Assembly (NCBI GenBank): GCA_963727535.1 | Contig: CAVSGR010000003.1 | Span: 1 to 64,000, forward strand | Source: RBG-16-34-14 sp963727535 | Lineage (GTDB): Bacteria > Bacteroidota > Ignavibacteria > Ignavibacteriales > Ignavibacteriaceae | Reading direction: 5' to 3' | Length of the DNA: 64,000 nt | In this document: positions 7,890-16,257 of the stretch, piece by piece | Numbering within the stretch: position 1 is the first letter of the stretch | Layout of the letters: the number at the start of each line of letters is the position of its first letter | The notes under the pieces: generated by a model | Told to the model about the DNA's origin: nothing | What the model saw: the letters and a program-made list of their open reading frames with translations, nothing else | Databases searched by the model: none | Translations under genes and position numbers: made by a program

Positions 7890-9548
7890 GTGATATATTT
7901 AATTGTCTTCTTTACGGGTCTTGTACTTACGCTATTTTTTACTCCATCCTTAATTGATTTTATTACCAGGATAAAAGTCGTTGATCTGCCGGGCGAAAGA
8001 CGTGTAAATAAAAGTGCTATTCCCAGGATGGGAGGTCTTATTGTTTATGTTGTTGTTTTAATATTAATAATAAGTTTTTATGGGAACCTTAACTCGATAA
8101 GATTTTTTATTCTGGCTTCGGGACTTATTGCTTTGCTTGGAATAGTTGATGATATGGTTAGTGTTAAATGGAATCATAAGTTTATTATCCAGTTCCTGAT
8201 GGCTTTCTTTCTCGTTTATTTTCTAGCAGACAAGTTTGACGTTGTTAATTTCTTCAGCATCAGGCTTGTCTTTCCTCTCAATTATATTGTATTGGTTCTG
8301 CTTATTGTGGGAGTTATAAATTCCATAAATATGCTCGATGGGCTGGACGGTTTGGTAAGCGGTATTTCTTTGCTTATTACATTTGTAACCTTTCTTGCCG
8401 GCTATTATTCGCAGGACAAGCTGCTGCTTATACTTTCTGCCAGTTTAATGGGAGCCATTACCGGTTTTCTTAAATTTAATGCTTACCCTGCCAGGATATT
8501 TCTTGGAGATACCGGCTCATACACCCTGGGATTTTTTCTTATAACTGCATCACTGCTTGCTGGCATAGATTCAAAAGCACGTACCCTCGATCTTACTTTT
8601 GCAGTTATTCTTCTCTCTGTTCCCATACTTGATACTATTAAGGTTATATTGATAAGACTGTTAAACAAGAGGCACCCGTTCTTACCCGATAGGGTGCATA
8701 TTCATCATATATTGCTTGATAAAATACCTTCTCATAGGATTACTGTTTTTGTAATAGAAAGCGTATCGCTTCTTTTTTCAGGTCTTTCAATTTTTTATCT
8801 CTTTGGAAATAAAAGTGCGGCTTTGATCATATATGCCCTGCTGGCTATCCCGGTTCTCTTTATGCCGTATTTGTTAAAAGCAATTAAAGAGCCCTTCTAT
8901 CCTGAGTTTCTAAAGGTGATAAAAAATCATCTCCCGCAGATTTTTATTAATGTTTATTTAAGATTTGTTATCCCCCTTATTTCTATTTTAACTATTGCAA
9001 TACTTATCGGGCTGGCTCCTGTTAAGACCAGCGCTAATGATGTTGTAATCCTTTTATCAATTCTTTTTATAATCCTCCTTTTTGTTTACAGTTTAATTAA
9101 TTATCAAAAGAATAAATACTTCAGTGACATACTCGTTTTCTTTAATCTATTGCTGTTTCTTTTTTACAGCAGTTATTCTAATGAAGCTTATTCACTCCTG
9201 AATGTATCAGGGCTTATTGAAATAAATCCAAAGAGTATTTTGATAATAATTCTCCTGCCTAGTGTTATATTTTTTATGTTCTTCAGGGAAAAAATGTTAC
9301 GGGATAAAGCCCCTTTATTTTCCGGTATAGACCTTGTGATACTTATCGTTATAATGCTTCTTTCCGTTTCTTCTAGCCTTTTGCTGGAATCGCCTTTTGG
9401 CGATGCTAATATTGTTTTGTTCCACAGTTTTCTTCTTTATATCTTTTACAAAATATTTGTTCTTTTAAAAGTAAAATACAGACCGCCGGTATTTTATCTT
9501 TCCTTTCTTATTCCAATTGTTGTCCTTATTCGCTTGCTTGTGGTATAA
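7890..9548 (+). CDS. WecA/MraY-family undecaprenyl-phosphate sugar-1-P transferase with long C-terminal membrane extension
   Basis: The first 330 residues carry the signatures of the glycosyltransferase-4 family, which transfers a UDP-sugar phosphate to undecaprenyl phosphate and starts polysaccharide or O-antigen chains. These are 'ERRVNKSAIPRMGG' (residues 37-50), 'DDMVSVKW', 'NMLDGLDGLVSG', 'FLGDTGSYTLGFF' and the 'HIHH' loop. The start is a GTG, preceded by AGGGGG. WecA proteins are usually near 350 residues. This one has 552, and the extra C-terminal 200 residues are several further membrane helices of unknown role. It heads the surface polysaccharide locus that runs to gmd at 17382. The acceptor and sugar specificity cannot be read from the sequence. 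Confidence 0.9.
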   Translation: MIYLIVFFTGLVLTLFFTPSLIDFITRIKVVDLPGERRVNKSAIPRMGGLIVYVVVLILIISFYGNLNSIRFFILASGLIALLGIVDDMVSVKWNHKFIIQFLMAFFLVYFLADKFDVVNFFSIRLVFPLNYIVLVLLIVGVINSINMLDGLDGLVSGISLLITFVTFLAGYYSQDKLLLILSASLMGAITGFLKFNAYPARIFLGDTGSYTLGFFLITASLLAGIDSKARTLDLTFAVILLSVPILDTIKVILIRLLNKRHPFLPDRVHIHHILLDKIPSHRITVFVIESVSLLFSGLSIFYLFGNKSAALIIYALLAIPVLFMPYLLKAIKEPFYPEFLKVIKNHLPQIFINVYLRFVIPLISILTIAILIGLAPVKTSANDVVILLSILFIILLFVYSLINYQKNKYFSDILVFFNLLLFLFYSSYSNEAYSLLNVSGLIEINPKSILIIILLPSVIFFMFFREKMLRDKAPLFSGIDLVILIVIMLLSVSSSLLLESPFGDANIVLFHSFLLYIFYKIFVLLKVKYRPPVFYLSFLIPIVVLIRLLVV

Positions 9549-9645
9549 CAGTTTAAAAATGTGGAAGTTCCGGGTCAATTCTGTCTCTTTTCCTTTAATC
9601 TCTCTATATTAGTAATTAAAAATTATAAAATAAAAAGAAGCAGAA

Positions 9646-10509
9646 ATGAAAGGAATTATTCTTGCGGGCGGAACCGGTTCCCGTATGTACCCGATCACAA
9701 AAGTTTACAGCAAGCAGCTTGCACTTATATATGATAAGCCGCTGATTTACTACCCCCTTTCGCTTCTTATGCTCGGGGGAATTAGAGATATACTTATTAT
9801 TTCGGATGAACAAACCATTCCCTTGTATCAAAGATTATTTGATGAGGGTAAACATCTCGGGATAAATATTTCTTACAGGATTCAGGAAGAGCCGAGAGGA
9901 ATTGCTGAAGCTTTTATTATCGGTGAAGAGTTTATTGATGATGATAGTGTAACTCTTATTCTCGGTGATAATATTTTTTATGGATATTTCAATTTCTTTT
10001 ATGAAGCTTTGAAAAATAATTCCGGCGCAACAATATTTGGTTACCGTGTTCATGATCCTGAACGTTATGGCATAATTGAGTTTGATAAAAATGGGAATGC
10101 AATTTCTATTGAAGAAAAACCGAAGAAGCCAAAATCGCAGTTTGCAGTTCCCGGTCTTTATATTTATGATAATGATATTTGCAGTATAGCTAAAAATCTT
10201 AAACCTTCAGCGCGCGGCGAGCTTGAAATAACGGATGTAAACAGGGAATATCTTAACCAGGGTAAATTGAAGGTTATTAAAATAGGGCGCGGGGTTGCGT
10301 GGCTCGATACCGGAACTCCTGAAGCTCTATTAAAAGCATCAAGTTTCTTTGGAGTAATTGAAGACAGGCAGGGTCTTAAAGTCGCGTGTGTGGAAGAAAT
10401 AGCTTACAAAATGGAATTTATCACGCACGATGAATTTTTGAAGTTGGTTAATTCAATTCCCAAATCTTTGTACAGAGAGTATCTTGAAAAATTAATTAAT
10501 GAAACATAA
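9646..10509 (+). CDS. rfbA: Glucose-1-phosphate thymidylyltransferase
   Basis: RfbA makes dTDP-glucose from dTTP and glucose-1-phosphate, the first step to dTDP-rhamnose and related sugars. The 287-residue protein has the nucleotide-binding 'GGTGSRMYPITKVYSKQL' (residues 8-25), 'LILGDNIFYG' with the metal-binding Asp, 'EEKPKKPKSQFAVPGLY' and 'GVAWLDTGT'. Length and motifs are normal. It overlaps rfbC by one base (TAATG), so the two are translationally coupled. rfbB and rfbD, needed to complete dTDP-rhamnose, are not in the window. Confidence 0.96.
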   Translation: MKGIILAGGTGSRMYPITKVYSKQLALIYDKPLIYYPLSLLMLGGIRDILIISDEQTIPLYQRLFDEGKHLGINISYRIQEEPRGIAEAFIIGEEFIDDDSVTLILGDNIFYGYFNFFYEALKNNSGATIFGYRVHDPERYGIIEFDKNGNAISIEEKPKKPKSQFAVPGLYIYDNDICSIAKNLKPSARGELEITDVNREYLNQGKLKVIKIGRGVAWLDTGTPEALLKASSFFGVIEDRQGLKVACVEEIAYKMEFITHDEFLKLVNSIPKSLYREYLEKLINET

Positions 10510-11057
10510 TGGAAATAATAAAAACAGATTTTGAAGGACTTTTGGTAGTTCAGCCAAAAGTATTTTATGATGACAGGGGATATTTTTACGAAGCTTTCAG
10601 GGCGGACATTTTAGTAAAGATGGGTTTGAACGTGGAATTTGTTCAGGATAATTTTTCCAGGTCCAAGCGAAATACAATTAGAGGTTTGCATTACCAGGTA
10701 GGAAAAAATGCGCAGGGAAAACTTTGCCAGGTGATTTCCGGTAAAGTTCTTGACGTTGCACTCGATATGAGATATAACTCGCCGACTTATGGAAAACATT
10801 ATTTTCACGAACTCTCGGATGAGAACCATACTATGGTCTGGATACCGCCGGGCTTTGCACACGGGTTTTCTGTTCTTTCGGATGAAGCAGTTTTTATGTA
10901 CAGGTGTACAGCATATTACAGCAAAGCAGATGAAAGGTCGGTTTTGTTTAATGACCCGGATTTAAGAATAGATTGGAAAGTTGATGACCCTCTCGTTTCA
11001 GGAAAGGATTTACAGGCGAAACGGTTTAAAGATATTGACCGGGACTTCGTTCTGTAA
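10509..11057 (+). CDS. rfbC: dTDP-4-dehydrorhamnose 3,5-epimerase
   Basis: This 182-residue cupin-fold epimerase acts on dTDP-4-dehydro-6-deoxyglucose. It has the catalytic-histidine motif 'RNTIRGLHYQ' (about residues 57-66), 'GKVLDVALDMR', and 'WIPPGFAHGFSVLSD'. The tyrosine region 'YRCTAYYSKADERSV' is also present. The start codon overlaps the rfbA stop. Nothing is missing relative to typical RfbC (about 180 residues). The gene is separated from the next polysaccharide gene by a four-helix-bundle gene and its repeats. Confidence 0.96.
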   Translation: MEIIKTDFEGLLVVQPKVFYDDRGYFYEAFRADILVKMGLNVEFVQDNFSRSKRNTIRGLHYQVGKNAQGKLCQVISGKVLDVALDMRYNSPTYGKHYFHELSDENHTMVWIPPGFAHGFSVLSDEAVFMYRCTAYYSKADERSVLFNDPDLRIDWKVDDPLVSGKDLQAKRFKDIDRDFVL

Positions 11058-11082
11058 CGCATTTGTAAATAAATGGAAATGT

Positions 11083-11204
11083 TATACTCATAATCTTGTT
11101 AGATGATGCGATGATGGGTGAAGAGATGATGGGCGATTTCATTTCTCATAATCCCATTACACATTATCTCATAATCTTGGTTGTTGATAAGATAATGAGA
11201 GACT
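11083..11204. repeat. ATGAG/CTCATAATC short-word array, left
   Basis: Words CTCATAATC(CCATTA), GATGATGGG and ATAATGAGAG are repeated in both orientations. CATTATCT and AGATAATG form inverted pairs around 11165-11200. The array ends about 15 bases before the ribosome-binding site of the four-helix-bundle gene. The same words return on the other side of that gene at 11634-11862. Confidence 0.75.
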
Positions 11205-11231
11205 TTTAATTAAAAAAAATGGAGGGAAGAA

Positions 11232-11609
11232 ATGTTAGTTAAATCGCACTTTGAATTAGATGTTTTTCAGATTGCATATAAAACATCACTTGAAATATTT
11301 TTTTTGTCTAAGAAATTTCCTAAAGAAGAAACTTATTCTCTTACGGATCAAATTAGAAGATCATCGCGTTCTGTTTGTGCAAATACTGCCGAGGCATTTA
11401 GAAAAAGAATTTATCCCAGATCTTTTGTATCAAAATTAAGTGATGCTGAAGCAGAAGCGGCAGAAACACAAGTTTGGTTAACTTTTGCAAAAGATTGTGA
11501 TTATCTTAGTTCTGAAAAAGCAATTGAAATAATTAATGAATATGAAAATGTCATTGGGAAATTGGTATCTATGCAAAATCAATCCGATAAATGGAATCCC
11601 TTGAAATAA
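11232..11609 (+). CDS. Four-helix-bundle protein (S23/23S rRNA intervening-sequence protein family)
   Basis: The 125-residue protein shows the family pattern: 'FELDVFQIAYKTSLEIFFLSKKFP' at the start (aromatic and hydrophobic heptads), 'DQIRRSSRSVCANTAEAF' in the middle and an 'AEAEAAETQVWLTFA' helix. These proteins form pentameric four-helix bundles related to Avd of diversity-generating retroelements; their function is unclear. The start is supported by GGAGGG. The gene sits between rfbC and the DegT gene, flanked on both sides by the same short-word repeats. This suggests it entered the operon as a small unit. A frameshifted relative lies at 15697. Confidence 0.9.
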   Translation: MLVKSHFELDVFQIAYKTSLEIFFLSKKFPKEETYSLTDQIRRSSRSVCANTAEAFRKRIYPRSFVSKLSDAEAEAAETQVWLTFAKDCDYLSSEKAIEIINEYENVIGKLVSMQNQSDKWNPLK

Positions 11610-11633
11610 ATGTTGAGGAACTTTTGAATTTAA

Positions 11634-11862
11634 TTACTCATAATCCCATTATTACATCATCTCATAATCTTAATAGATAATGAGTTGGTGAGAAATTTTC
11701 CATTGAAATAAATTTGAGAAATTCGTTGAACATAATTACTCATAATCTCTTTATTCATTATCTCATAATCCGGGTAGATAATGAGTTGTTGAACGATGCG
11801 ATAATGAGCAGTTTGATTACTCATAATCCCATTACTCATAAACTCATAATCTAAGAGAGACC
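11634..11862. repeat. CTCATAATC short-word array, right
   Basis: Three blocks of ACTCATAATC followed by CCATTA, TCTTTA or CCATTACTCAT alternate with AGATAATGAGTTG segments, ending three bases before the DegT gene start. The blocks resemble those at 11083-11204. The inverted pairs ATTATCTCATAATC / GATAATGAGTT could fold into hairpins. The arrays bracket the four-helix-bundle gene. Confidence 0.75.
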
Positions 11863-11865
11863 ATA

Positions 11866-13047
11866 ATGAAAGTACCCTTATTAGATCTTAAACTACAGTA
11901 TAACTCACTCAAAAAAGAATTGGATGAAGCACTGATAGAAGTAGCGGAATCCCAATACTTTATTCTCGGTCCTGAAGTTGACAAAATGGAAAAGGCTTTT
12001 TGTTCATATTTAAAATGTGAATATGCCCTCGGTGTTTCTTCCGGCACTGATGCTTTGCTTATTGCATTAATGGCGATCGATATAAAACCGGGTGACGAAG
12101 TAATTGTCCCCGCATATTCTTTTTTTGCAACTGCCGGAGTTGTGGCAAGATTAAATGCTATTCCCGTTTTTACGGATGTTGATCCTGTCACTTTTAATAT
12201 GGATCCAATCGATTTTGAAAAGAAAATTTCATCTAAAACAAAAGCCGTTATACCGGTTCATCTTTATGGACAGAGCTGCGATATGGAGCCAATAATTAAG
12301 ATTGCAAAAAAACACGATATAAAAGTAATAGAAGATGCGGCGCAGGCAATCGGTGTTCAATATAAGGATGGAAGATGTGTAGGTACAATCGGAGATATTG
12401 GCTGCTTTTCTTTTTTTCCGAGTAAAAATCTTGGTTGTTTCGGAGACGGTGGACTTGTTACAACAAATAATAAAGAACTCGCTGAGAGACTAAAAATTTT
12501 GAGAGTTCATGGAGGACATCCTAAATATTATCATAAAATAATCGGTGGTAATTTCAGACTCGATGCAATCCAGGCAGCTGTAATTAGTGTGAAACTTCCT
12601 CATTTAGATGGATGGTCCGAAGCAAGAAGAAAAAATGCCCGGCTTTATAATAAATTTTTTATTGATGCAAAACTTGCAGAAGAAACTGGTCACATTTCAT
12701 TCGATGATAAGAATAAAGTTTTACTCCCCAAAGCCATCTACAAATCCGAAATCCAAAATCCGAAATCCGACTTGGTTAATTTCCATATCTATAACCAGTA
12801 TATAATCCGCACTCAAAAAAGGGATGAAGTTCGTGAGTTCTTAAAAGACAATAATATTGGAACGGAAATTTATTACCCGGTTCCTTTCCATCTCCAGGAA
12901 TGTTTTACTTATCTGGGATATAAGAAAGGGGATTTTCCTGTATCAGAAAATGCAGCAGAAACTTCAATAGCTCTGCCTATTTTCCCTGAGCTTACTGAAG
13001 AGCAAATAAAATATGTTGTAGATAAAATAGGTGAGTTCATTTTATGA
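11866..13047 (+). CDS. DegT/DnrJ/EryC1/StrS-family PLP-dependent sugar aminotransferase
   Basis: The protein (393 residues) adds an amino group to a keto-sugar nucleotide. Visible signatures are 'GVSSGTDALLIALMA' near residue 57, 'VIPVHLYGQSCDM', the Asp site 'VIEDAAQAIGVQY', and the PLP lysine in 'FFPSKNLGCFGDGG'. The sugar could be dTDP-linked because rfbA/rfbC lie upstream, but this is inference. Oddly, residues near 290-305 ('KSEIQNPKSDL') are encoded by an ATCCGAAATCC repeat that looks like an in-frame insertion. The gene overlaps the next one by four bases. Confidence 0.92.
   Translation: MKVPLLDLKLQYNSLKKELDEALIEVAESQYFILGPEVDKMEKAFCSYLKCEYALGVSSGTDALLIALMAIDIKPGDEVIVPAYSFFATAGVVARLNAIPVFTDVDPVTFNMDPIDFEKKISSKTKAVIPVHLYGQSCDMEPIIKIAKKHDIKVIEDAAQAIGVQYKDGRCVGTIGDIGCFSFFPSKNLGCFGDGGLVTTNNKELAERLKILRVHGGHPKYYHKIIGGNFRLDAIQAAVISVKLPHLDGWSEARRKNARLYNKFFIDAKLAEETGHISFDDKNKVLLPKAIYKSEIQNPKSDLVNFHIYNQYIIRTQKRDEVREFLKDNNIGTEIYYPVPFHLQECFTYLGYKKGDFPVSENAAETSIALPIFPELTEEQIKYVVDKIGEFIL
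12742..12770. repeat. ATCCGAAATCC word repeat inside the DegT gene
   Basis: Four near-copies of AATCCGA/AATCCAA follow each other within the reading frame. They add a polar segment in a region that is a loop in DegT-type aminotransferases. The same word is a common intergenic repeat in environmental genomes. The insertion keeps the frame. Confidence 0.65.
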
Positions 13048-14690
13048 ACCGCATTGTTCTAATACTGCTTGTAGCTTTATCAATAAAAATAAATGCACAA
13101 GTAGTATATGAACCGTTATCTAAAGATGTTTATGGTCTTCTTTCCTCTCTTTCTCAAAAAGGATTAATTGAATTTAACGACCAGGTAAAACCTTTATCGA
13201 GAATTTATCTTGCTCAAAAACTTCTCGAAGCGGAAACAAAAATGGGGCTGACTCCTCTTGAGAAAGAAGATCTGGAATTTTACAAGAAAGATTTTTTTAA
13301 CGAGATTAATTTCCTGGAAAATAAACAGCCGGAGAAATCAACAAATATAGTTGGAAAAGATCTGGGGGGAAGATTAAGATTATTTTCGTACACCGATGAC
13401 AAGTTTAAATTAAATATAAGTCCCATATTCGGTGTAAAAGCCGGAGTAAGAGATAACAAAAAACTTACACATTACTGGAACGGTTTATCGCTTTACGGTT
13501 ATATATTTGATTTCCTCGGTTTCAGTTTTGATTTTAGAGATAATACAGAAGAAGGCGAAACGATTGATAAAATTAAACAATTTACACCAGAAACAGGTGT
13601 AAATGCGAAGTCAAGCAGAAACACTATAAACTATAGTCCTAATAAAATGGATTATAGCGAAGCCCACACTTCTATTTCTGCAAACTGGTCGTGGGGAAAT
13701 TTTACTATTGGAAAAGATTTTTTAGAATGGGGCTATGGCGAAGGAGGCAAACTTGTTCTTTCAAATAAAGCTCCTTCCCTTCCATTTATAAGACTCGATC
13801 TTCATTTAGAGGACTGGCTTTATTTTAATTATATACATGCCTGGCTTTTATCCGATGTTGTCGATTCAAGTAATATTTATTTTGCATCTGACGGGAGGGA
13901 AAGATTTCATTTCAGGGAAAAATATCTTGCATCACATTCCATAACTATAATTCCAACTAAAGGATTAAATATTTCTCTCGGGGAATCGATTATTTACAGT
14001 GACAGGCTGGAAGTCCTTTACCTTATGCCTTTCATGTTTTTCCGTCTTGCAGATCATTACCTGAGCAGGCAATACAATAATGCAGGATCCAACGCCCAGT
14101 TTTTTGCATCAGTAAGTTCAAGGAATCATATAAAAAACACACATCTTTACGGAACATTGTTCATAGATGAAGTAACTTTAGATAATCTTTTTAAACCTGA
14201 AAAACAGAGAAATCAATTTGGGTTTACGCTAGGCGGTTCTGTTGTTGATCTTCCAATAAATAATTTGAAATTTACTCTGGAGTACACAAAAATTTATCCA
14301 TACGTTTATTCACATTTTGTTCAGACAACTACTTATCAAAGTGCTTCGTATAACCTGGGCGACTGGATTGGCAGCAATGCCGACCAGGTTTACGCTTCTT
14401 TGAATTACAATTTCATAAGAGGATTGAAAGCAACTTTTTGGACACAATATATACGTAAAGGTGAGCAGCAAAATGTTATAAAGCAATTATCACTTCCGCA
14501 GCCGTCTTTCCTTTCGGGACTTCGTACAAATTACACTTACTTTGGTTTTTCTCTTAAATATGAATTTGTTCACGAACTTTTTATACGCGGAGATTTTCAG
14601 AATATGAAAACATCTGCCGAACAGGTTAATAAGAGTTTTGTAAATAGTAATTTAACCGAGGCATATTTTTCAATTTATTATGGTTTGTAA
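13044..14690 (+). CDS. Wzi/capsule-assembly-like outer-membrane beta-barrel protein
   Basis: The 548-residue protein has a signal peptide ('ILLVALSIKINAQ') and many alternating aromatic strands typical of an outer-membrane barrel. It is a paralogue of the frameshifted gene at 2891. Shared blocks include 'VYEPLSKDVYG', 'FTPETGVN', 'NFTIGKDFLEWG', 'PFIRLDLHLEDW' and 'GESIIYSDRLE'. Wzi-class proteins help attach or assemble capsule at the cell surface, which fits the polysaccharide locus. The start overlaps the DegT stop (ATGA), implying co-translation. The family assignment is by overall pattern, not a catalytic motif. Confidence 0.8.
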   Translation: MNRIVLILLVALSIKINAQVVYEPLSKDVYGLLSSLSQKGLIEFNDQVKPLSRIYLAQKLLEAETKMGLTPLEKEDLEFYKKDFFNEINFLENKQPEKSTNIVGKDLGGRLRLFSYTDDKFKLNISPIFGVKAGVRDNKKLTHYWNGLSLYGYIFDFLGFSFDFRDNTEEGETIDKIKQFTPETGVNAKSSRNTINYSPNKMDYSEAHTSISANWSWGNFTIGKDFLEWGYGEGGKLVLSNKAPSLPFIRLDLHLEDWLYFNYIHAWLLSDVVDSSNIYFASDGRERFHFREKYLASHSITIIPTKGLNISLGESIIYSDRLEVLYLMPFMFFRLADHYLSRQYNNAGSNAQFFASVSSRNHIKNTHLYGTLFIDEVTLDNLFKPEKQRNQFGFTLGGSVVDLPINNLKFTLEYTKIYPYVYSHFVQTTTYQSASYNLGDWIGSNADQVYASLNYNFIRGLKATFWTQYIRKGEQQNVIKQLSLPQPSFLSGLRTNYTYFGFSLKYEFVHELFIRGDFQNMKTSAEQVNKSFVNSNLTEAYFSIYYGL

Positions 14691-14697
14691 CTAAAAG

Positions 14698-15648
14698 ATG
14701 TTGGATAAAGAAAAGAAAATTTACGTGGCGGGTCATAAAGGCATGGTTGGCTCTGCAATAGTAAAGGAGTTAACCAACAAAGGTTACAAGAATTTCTTAC
14801 TCAGATCATTCCATGAGCTTGATTTAAGAAAACAAAATGAAGTAGAATCTTTTTTTAATCAGGAAAAACCTGAAATCGTAATTGTTGCTGCTGCAAAAGT
14901 CGGCGGCATACTTGCCAACAATACTTACCGCGCTGATTTTTTATATGATAATTTAATGATCGAATCGAATATTATTCATTCATCTTATCTTACAAAAGTA
15001 GAAAAGCTTATTTTTCTCGGCAGCTCTTGTATTTATCCTAAACTTGCACCCCAGCCTTTGAAAGAAGAATATTTATTATCCGGTTATCTCGAAAGTACTA
15101 ACGAACCTTATGCAATTGCGAAGATTGCCGGAATAAAAATGTGTGAGAATTATTATAAGCAATACGGATGTAATTTTTATTCCGTTATGCCGACGAACCT
15201 TTATGGCATAAATGATAATTTTGATCTTCAAACCTCTCATGTTCTCCCGGCTTTAATAAGAAAATTTCATGAAGCCAAAAAAGAAGGGAAAAATAAGGTG
15301 ACTCTCTGGGGAACAGGAAAACCTTTAAGAGAATTTCTTTATGTCGATGATCTTGCGGAAGCAATACTTTTTATGATGGAGAAAGTTGAAGCCAAAGATC
15401 TTTATGAAAATGGAATTACTCATTTGAACATCGGGACAGGTAAAGATGTTTCTATTTCGGAACTTTCATCGATAATATCAAAGATTATCGGGTATAATGG
15501 AAAAATAAAATATGACGAGTCAAAACCAGATGGCACTCCAAGAAAATTGATGGATGTTTCAAGAATAAATAAACTTGGCTGGAAATACAGAACAGAGCTT
15601 GAAAAAGGAATCGAAAATACGTACAAATGGTTTCGCAATAATGAATGA
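14698..15648 (+). CDS. fcl: GDP-L-fucose synthase
   Basis: Fcl converts GDP-4-keto-6-deoxymannose (made by Gmd) to GDP-L-fucose with NADPH. The 316-residue SDR has 'GHKGMVGSAIV' (residues 12-22), 'AAAKVGGILANN', the catalytic serine in 'FLGSSCIYP' and the Tyr-x3-Lys in 'EPYAIAKIAG'. 'VMPTNLYG' and 'PDGTPRKLMD' are also typical. Length is normal. The partner gmd follows at 16258, after a broken four-helix-bundle gene that separates what is usually a contiguous pair. Confidence 0.95.
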   Translation: MLDKEKKIYVAGHKGMVGSAIVKELTNKGYKNFLLRSFHELDLRKQNEVESFFNQEKPEIVIVAAAKVGGILANNTYRADFLYDNLMIESNIIHSSYLTKVEKLIFLGSSCIYPKLAPQPLKEEYLLSGYLESTNEPYAIAKIAGIKMCENYYKQYGCNFYSVMPTNLYGINDNFDLQTSHVLPALIRKFHEAKKEGKNKVTLWGTGKPLREFLYVDDLAEAILFMMEKVEAKDLYENGITHLNIGTGKDVSISELSSIISKIIGYNGKIKYDESKPDGTPRKLMDVSRINKLGWKYRTELEKGIENTYKWFRNNE

Positions 15649-15677
15649 TTGCATGTATGCATGGTTGCATGCGTGGA
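15648..15677. repeat. GCATG short-word array, left of broken four-helix-bundle gene
   Basis: GATTGCATGTATGCATGG and TTGCATGCGTGG follow one another directly after the fcl stop codon. A matching set on the far side of the gene is at 16155-16197. The layout mirrors that of the intact four-helix-bundle gene at 11232, but with a different word. Confidence 0.6.
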
Positions 15678-15696
15678 GGAAAAGAATGATAATTAA

Positions 15697-16149
15697 ATGA
15701 ATGAAGAGCTTATAAATAGGTATAAAAATATAAATCGCGGATTTAGAAAACTTGAAGTTTGGAAAGAAGCTATTGGTTTATATGTATTTGTAAAAGGTAA
15801 AGTAAGAAATTTGAATGAAGTTCCTTTAAAGTTAGGGCGCAAGTAGAAGATTCAGCGTATTCGTGTCATTCAAACATTGCAGAAGGTTATAGCAGAAGAT
15901 CATTAAAAGAATACATCCAATTTATTAAATATTTCTTTATCGTCACTTGCAGAAAATTACTCGCAAGTTTTTGCTTTACATACTAGTGGTGATATTGAAA
16001 GCAAATGGTTTGACGAATACGATATGAAACATTACTCACTAGAAAATAAATTAATACAAATGAACAAAGTTATGATTACGAAAGTCGGTCAAAACGTATG
16101 GAAGAACGATTATATATTAAGAGAAATAGTAGAAAAATATGAGTCTTAA
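15697..16149 (+). pseudogene. Four-helix-bundle (S23 family) protein, two frameshifts
   Basis: Reading across three frames gives a recognisable S23-type protein of about 150 residues: 'GFRKLEVWKEAIGLYVFVK', then after a one-base loss near 15834 'RAQVEDSAYSCHSNIAEGYS', then after a second shift near 15932 'SLSSLAENYSQVFALHTSG' and a C-terminus ending at 16149. The 'SNIAEGY' segment is the family hallmark. Uninterrupted frames are too short to make a protein. The indels may be assembly errors. It lies between fcl and gmd, bracketed by GCATG words. Confidence 0.75.
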
Positions 16150-16154
16150 TTTAA

Positions 16155-16197
16155 ACTCTCATGCATTCAAGCAAACATGCACTCATGCTCTCATATA
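16155..16197. repeat. CATGC short-word array, right
   Basis: Words CTCATGCATTC, AACATGCACTCATGC and TCTCATAT form the right flank of the broken four-helix-bundle gene. They are partly inverted relative to the left flank at 15648-15677. Confidence 0.6.
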
Positions 16198-16257
16198 TGT
16201 CTACTTTATTATTATAGGTAAGATTTTAATTATTAATACAAATAATTTCTTTTGATC

